DNA of 6,227 nt from positions 1 to 6,227 of the forward strand of contig JAJFJO010000176.1 of the NCBI GenBank assembly GCA_021774015.1, written 5' to 3'. The position numbers and the translations under genes are program-made. Shown in pieces: positions 5,639 to 6,227 of the stretch. The stretch is from Gammaproteobacteria bacterium. GTDB taxonomy: Bacteria > Pseudomonadota > Gammaproteobacteria > Coxiellales > Coxiellaceae. Each line of letters starts with the position of its first letter. The first letter of the stretch is position 1. Under the pieces are notes generated by a model. That model made no database searches, had not been told where the DNA came from, and saw only the letters and a program-made list of their open reading frames with translations.

Positions 5639-6227
5639 TGGCGGGGAATTTATCACACTCAGCAGAGCGACTGCAAAAAGTTCTTGCTCGCACTGGCCTG
5701 GGTTCGCGCCGTGAAATTGAAGAATGGATCTCGGATGGTCGAGTTGAAGTGAATGGCAATATTGCTGAGCTTGGGCAGAAAATAACGACTCAGGATAATG
5801 TCCTTGTTGATGGCAAATCAATCGAACTTGCCCCACCGATAGATACCCCCAGAGTTATTCTATATCACAAACCTGTTGGGCAAGTGTGTACGCGTGTTGA
5901 TCCTGAAGGGCGGCCTACAGTTTTTGAAAAATTACCGAAAATTAAAGGTGGCAAATGGATTAATGTGGGTAGGCTGGATATTAATACGTCAGGGTTACTA
6001 ATATTTACTAACGATGGTGAGCTTGCACATCGACTTATGCACCCATCAACAGTGATCGAACGCGAATATGCGGTGCGTGTTTTTGGAGAGGTGCCGGAAA
6101 ACGCAATGAAAAATATGACGCAAGGTGTCATGTTAGAGGATGGTAAAGCGCGGTTTGAGCATCTGGTTGATTCTGGCGGTGATGGCAAAAATCATTGGTA
6201 CCATGTGGTGGTTATGGAGGGGCGTAA
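5638..6227 (+). CDS. rluB: Ribosomal large subunit pseudouridine synthase B (partial, 3' end outside window)
   Basis: An open frame from the ATG at 5638 runs off the window after 196 codons; E. coli RluB has 291. Residues about 9-57 form an S4 RNA-binding domain (ERLQKVLARTGLGSRREIEE, then GRVEVNG). The catalytic domain follows: RVILYHKPVG (72-81), the active-site motif GRLDINTSGLL (111-121) with the nucleophilic Asp114, LAHRLMHPS (129-137) and EREYAVRV (141-148). RluB isomerises U2605 of 23S rRNA (E. coli numbering) to pseudouridine; assignment to RluB over RluE/RluF rests on the S4 domain and the scpB context. GAGGTGG (5624-5630), inside the scpB end, lies 7 nt before the start. The 1-nt TAATG overlap suggests coupled translation with scpB. 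Confidence 0.95.
   Translation, partial: MAGNLSHSAERLQKVLARTGLGSRREIEEWISDGRVEVNGNIAELGQKITTQDNVLVDGKSIELAPPIDTPRVILYHKPVGQVCTRVDPEGRPTVFEKLPKIKGGKWINVGRLDINTSGLLIFTNDGELAHRLMHPSTVIEREYAVRVFGEVPENAMKNMTQGVMLEDGKARFEHLVDSGGDGKNHWYHVVVMEGR

Overview
The window looks like chromosomal DNA of a gammaproteobacterium that uses SMC-ScpAB instead of MukBEF, most plausibly a Pseudomonadales/Cellvibrionales-type marine or environmental lineage. The basis is a YciB-BolA pair next to a yciO-scpA-scpB-rluB operon, E. coli-like L31, YciB and YciO sequences, and a moderate G+C content judged by eye. The genus cannot be named from the sequence.

Layout from left to right. (1) The last codons of an unidentified plus-strand gene (stop at 77-79) are followed by about 210 nt containing three inverted repeats, the last a strong terminator-like hairpin. 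(2) A minus-strand block holds rpmE (zinc-type ribosomal protein L31), bolA and yciB. yciB and bolA overlap as TAATG. yciB and rpmE each have a good sigma70-type promoter with 17-nt spacing. (3) A lone 308-codon minus-strand gene of unknown function has a strong ribosome binding site, a disordered Ala/Ser/Glu-rich N-terminus containing a small tandem repeat, and its own hairpin terminator. (4) About 400 nt of AT-rich, apparently non-coding DNA follows. (5) A plus-strand operon runs yciO (GTG start), scpA, scpB and the first 196 codons of rluB, with gaps of 72 nt, 13 nt and a 1-nt TAATG overlap, and continues past the window edge.

The operon groups chromosome organisation (ScpA kleisin and ScpB, partners of SMC) with RNA modification (RluB pseudouridine synthase of 23S rRNA; YciO of the threonylcarbamoyl-AMP synthase superfamily). 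The minus block groups a ribosomal protein, an iron-sulfur/stress-related BolA protein and an envelope membrane protein.

The parts that ordinary annotation does not explain are: the orphan gene, which sits where related genomes as I recall them carry a PHP-domain exonuclease gene (rnm/yciV) ahead of yciO; an ScpB with very acidic extensions at both ends; and a short near-identical sequence encoding EASVVE near the 5' ends of both scpA and scpB. No mobile element, CRISPR array, tRNA or rRNA was seen.
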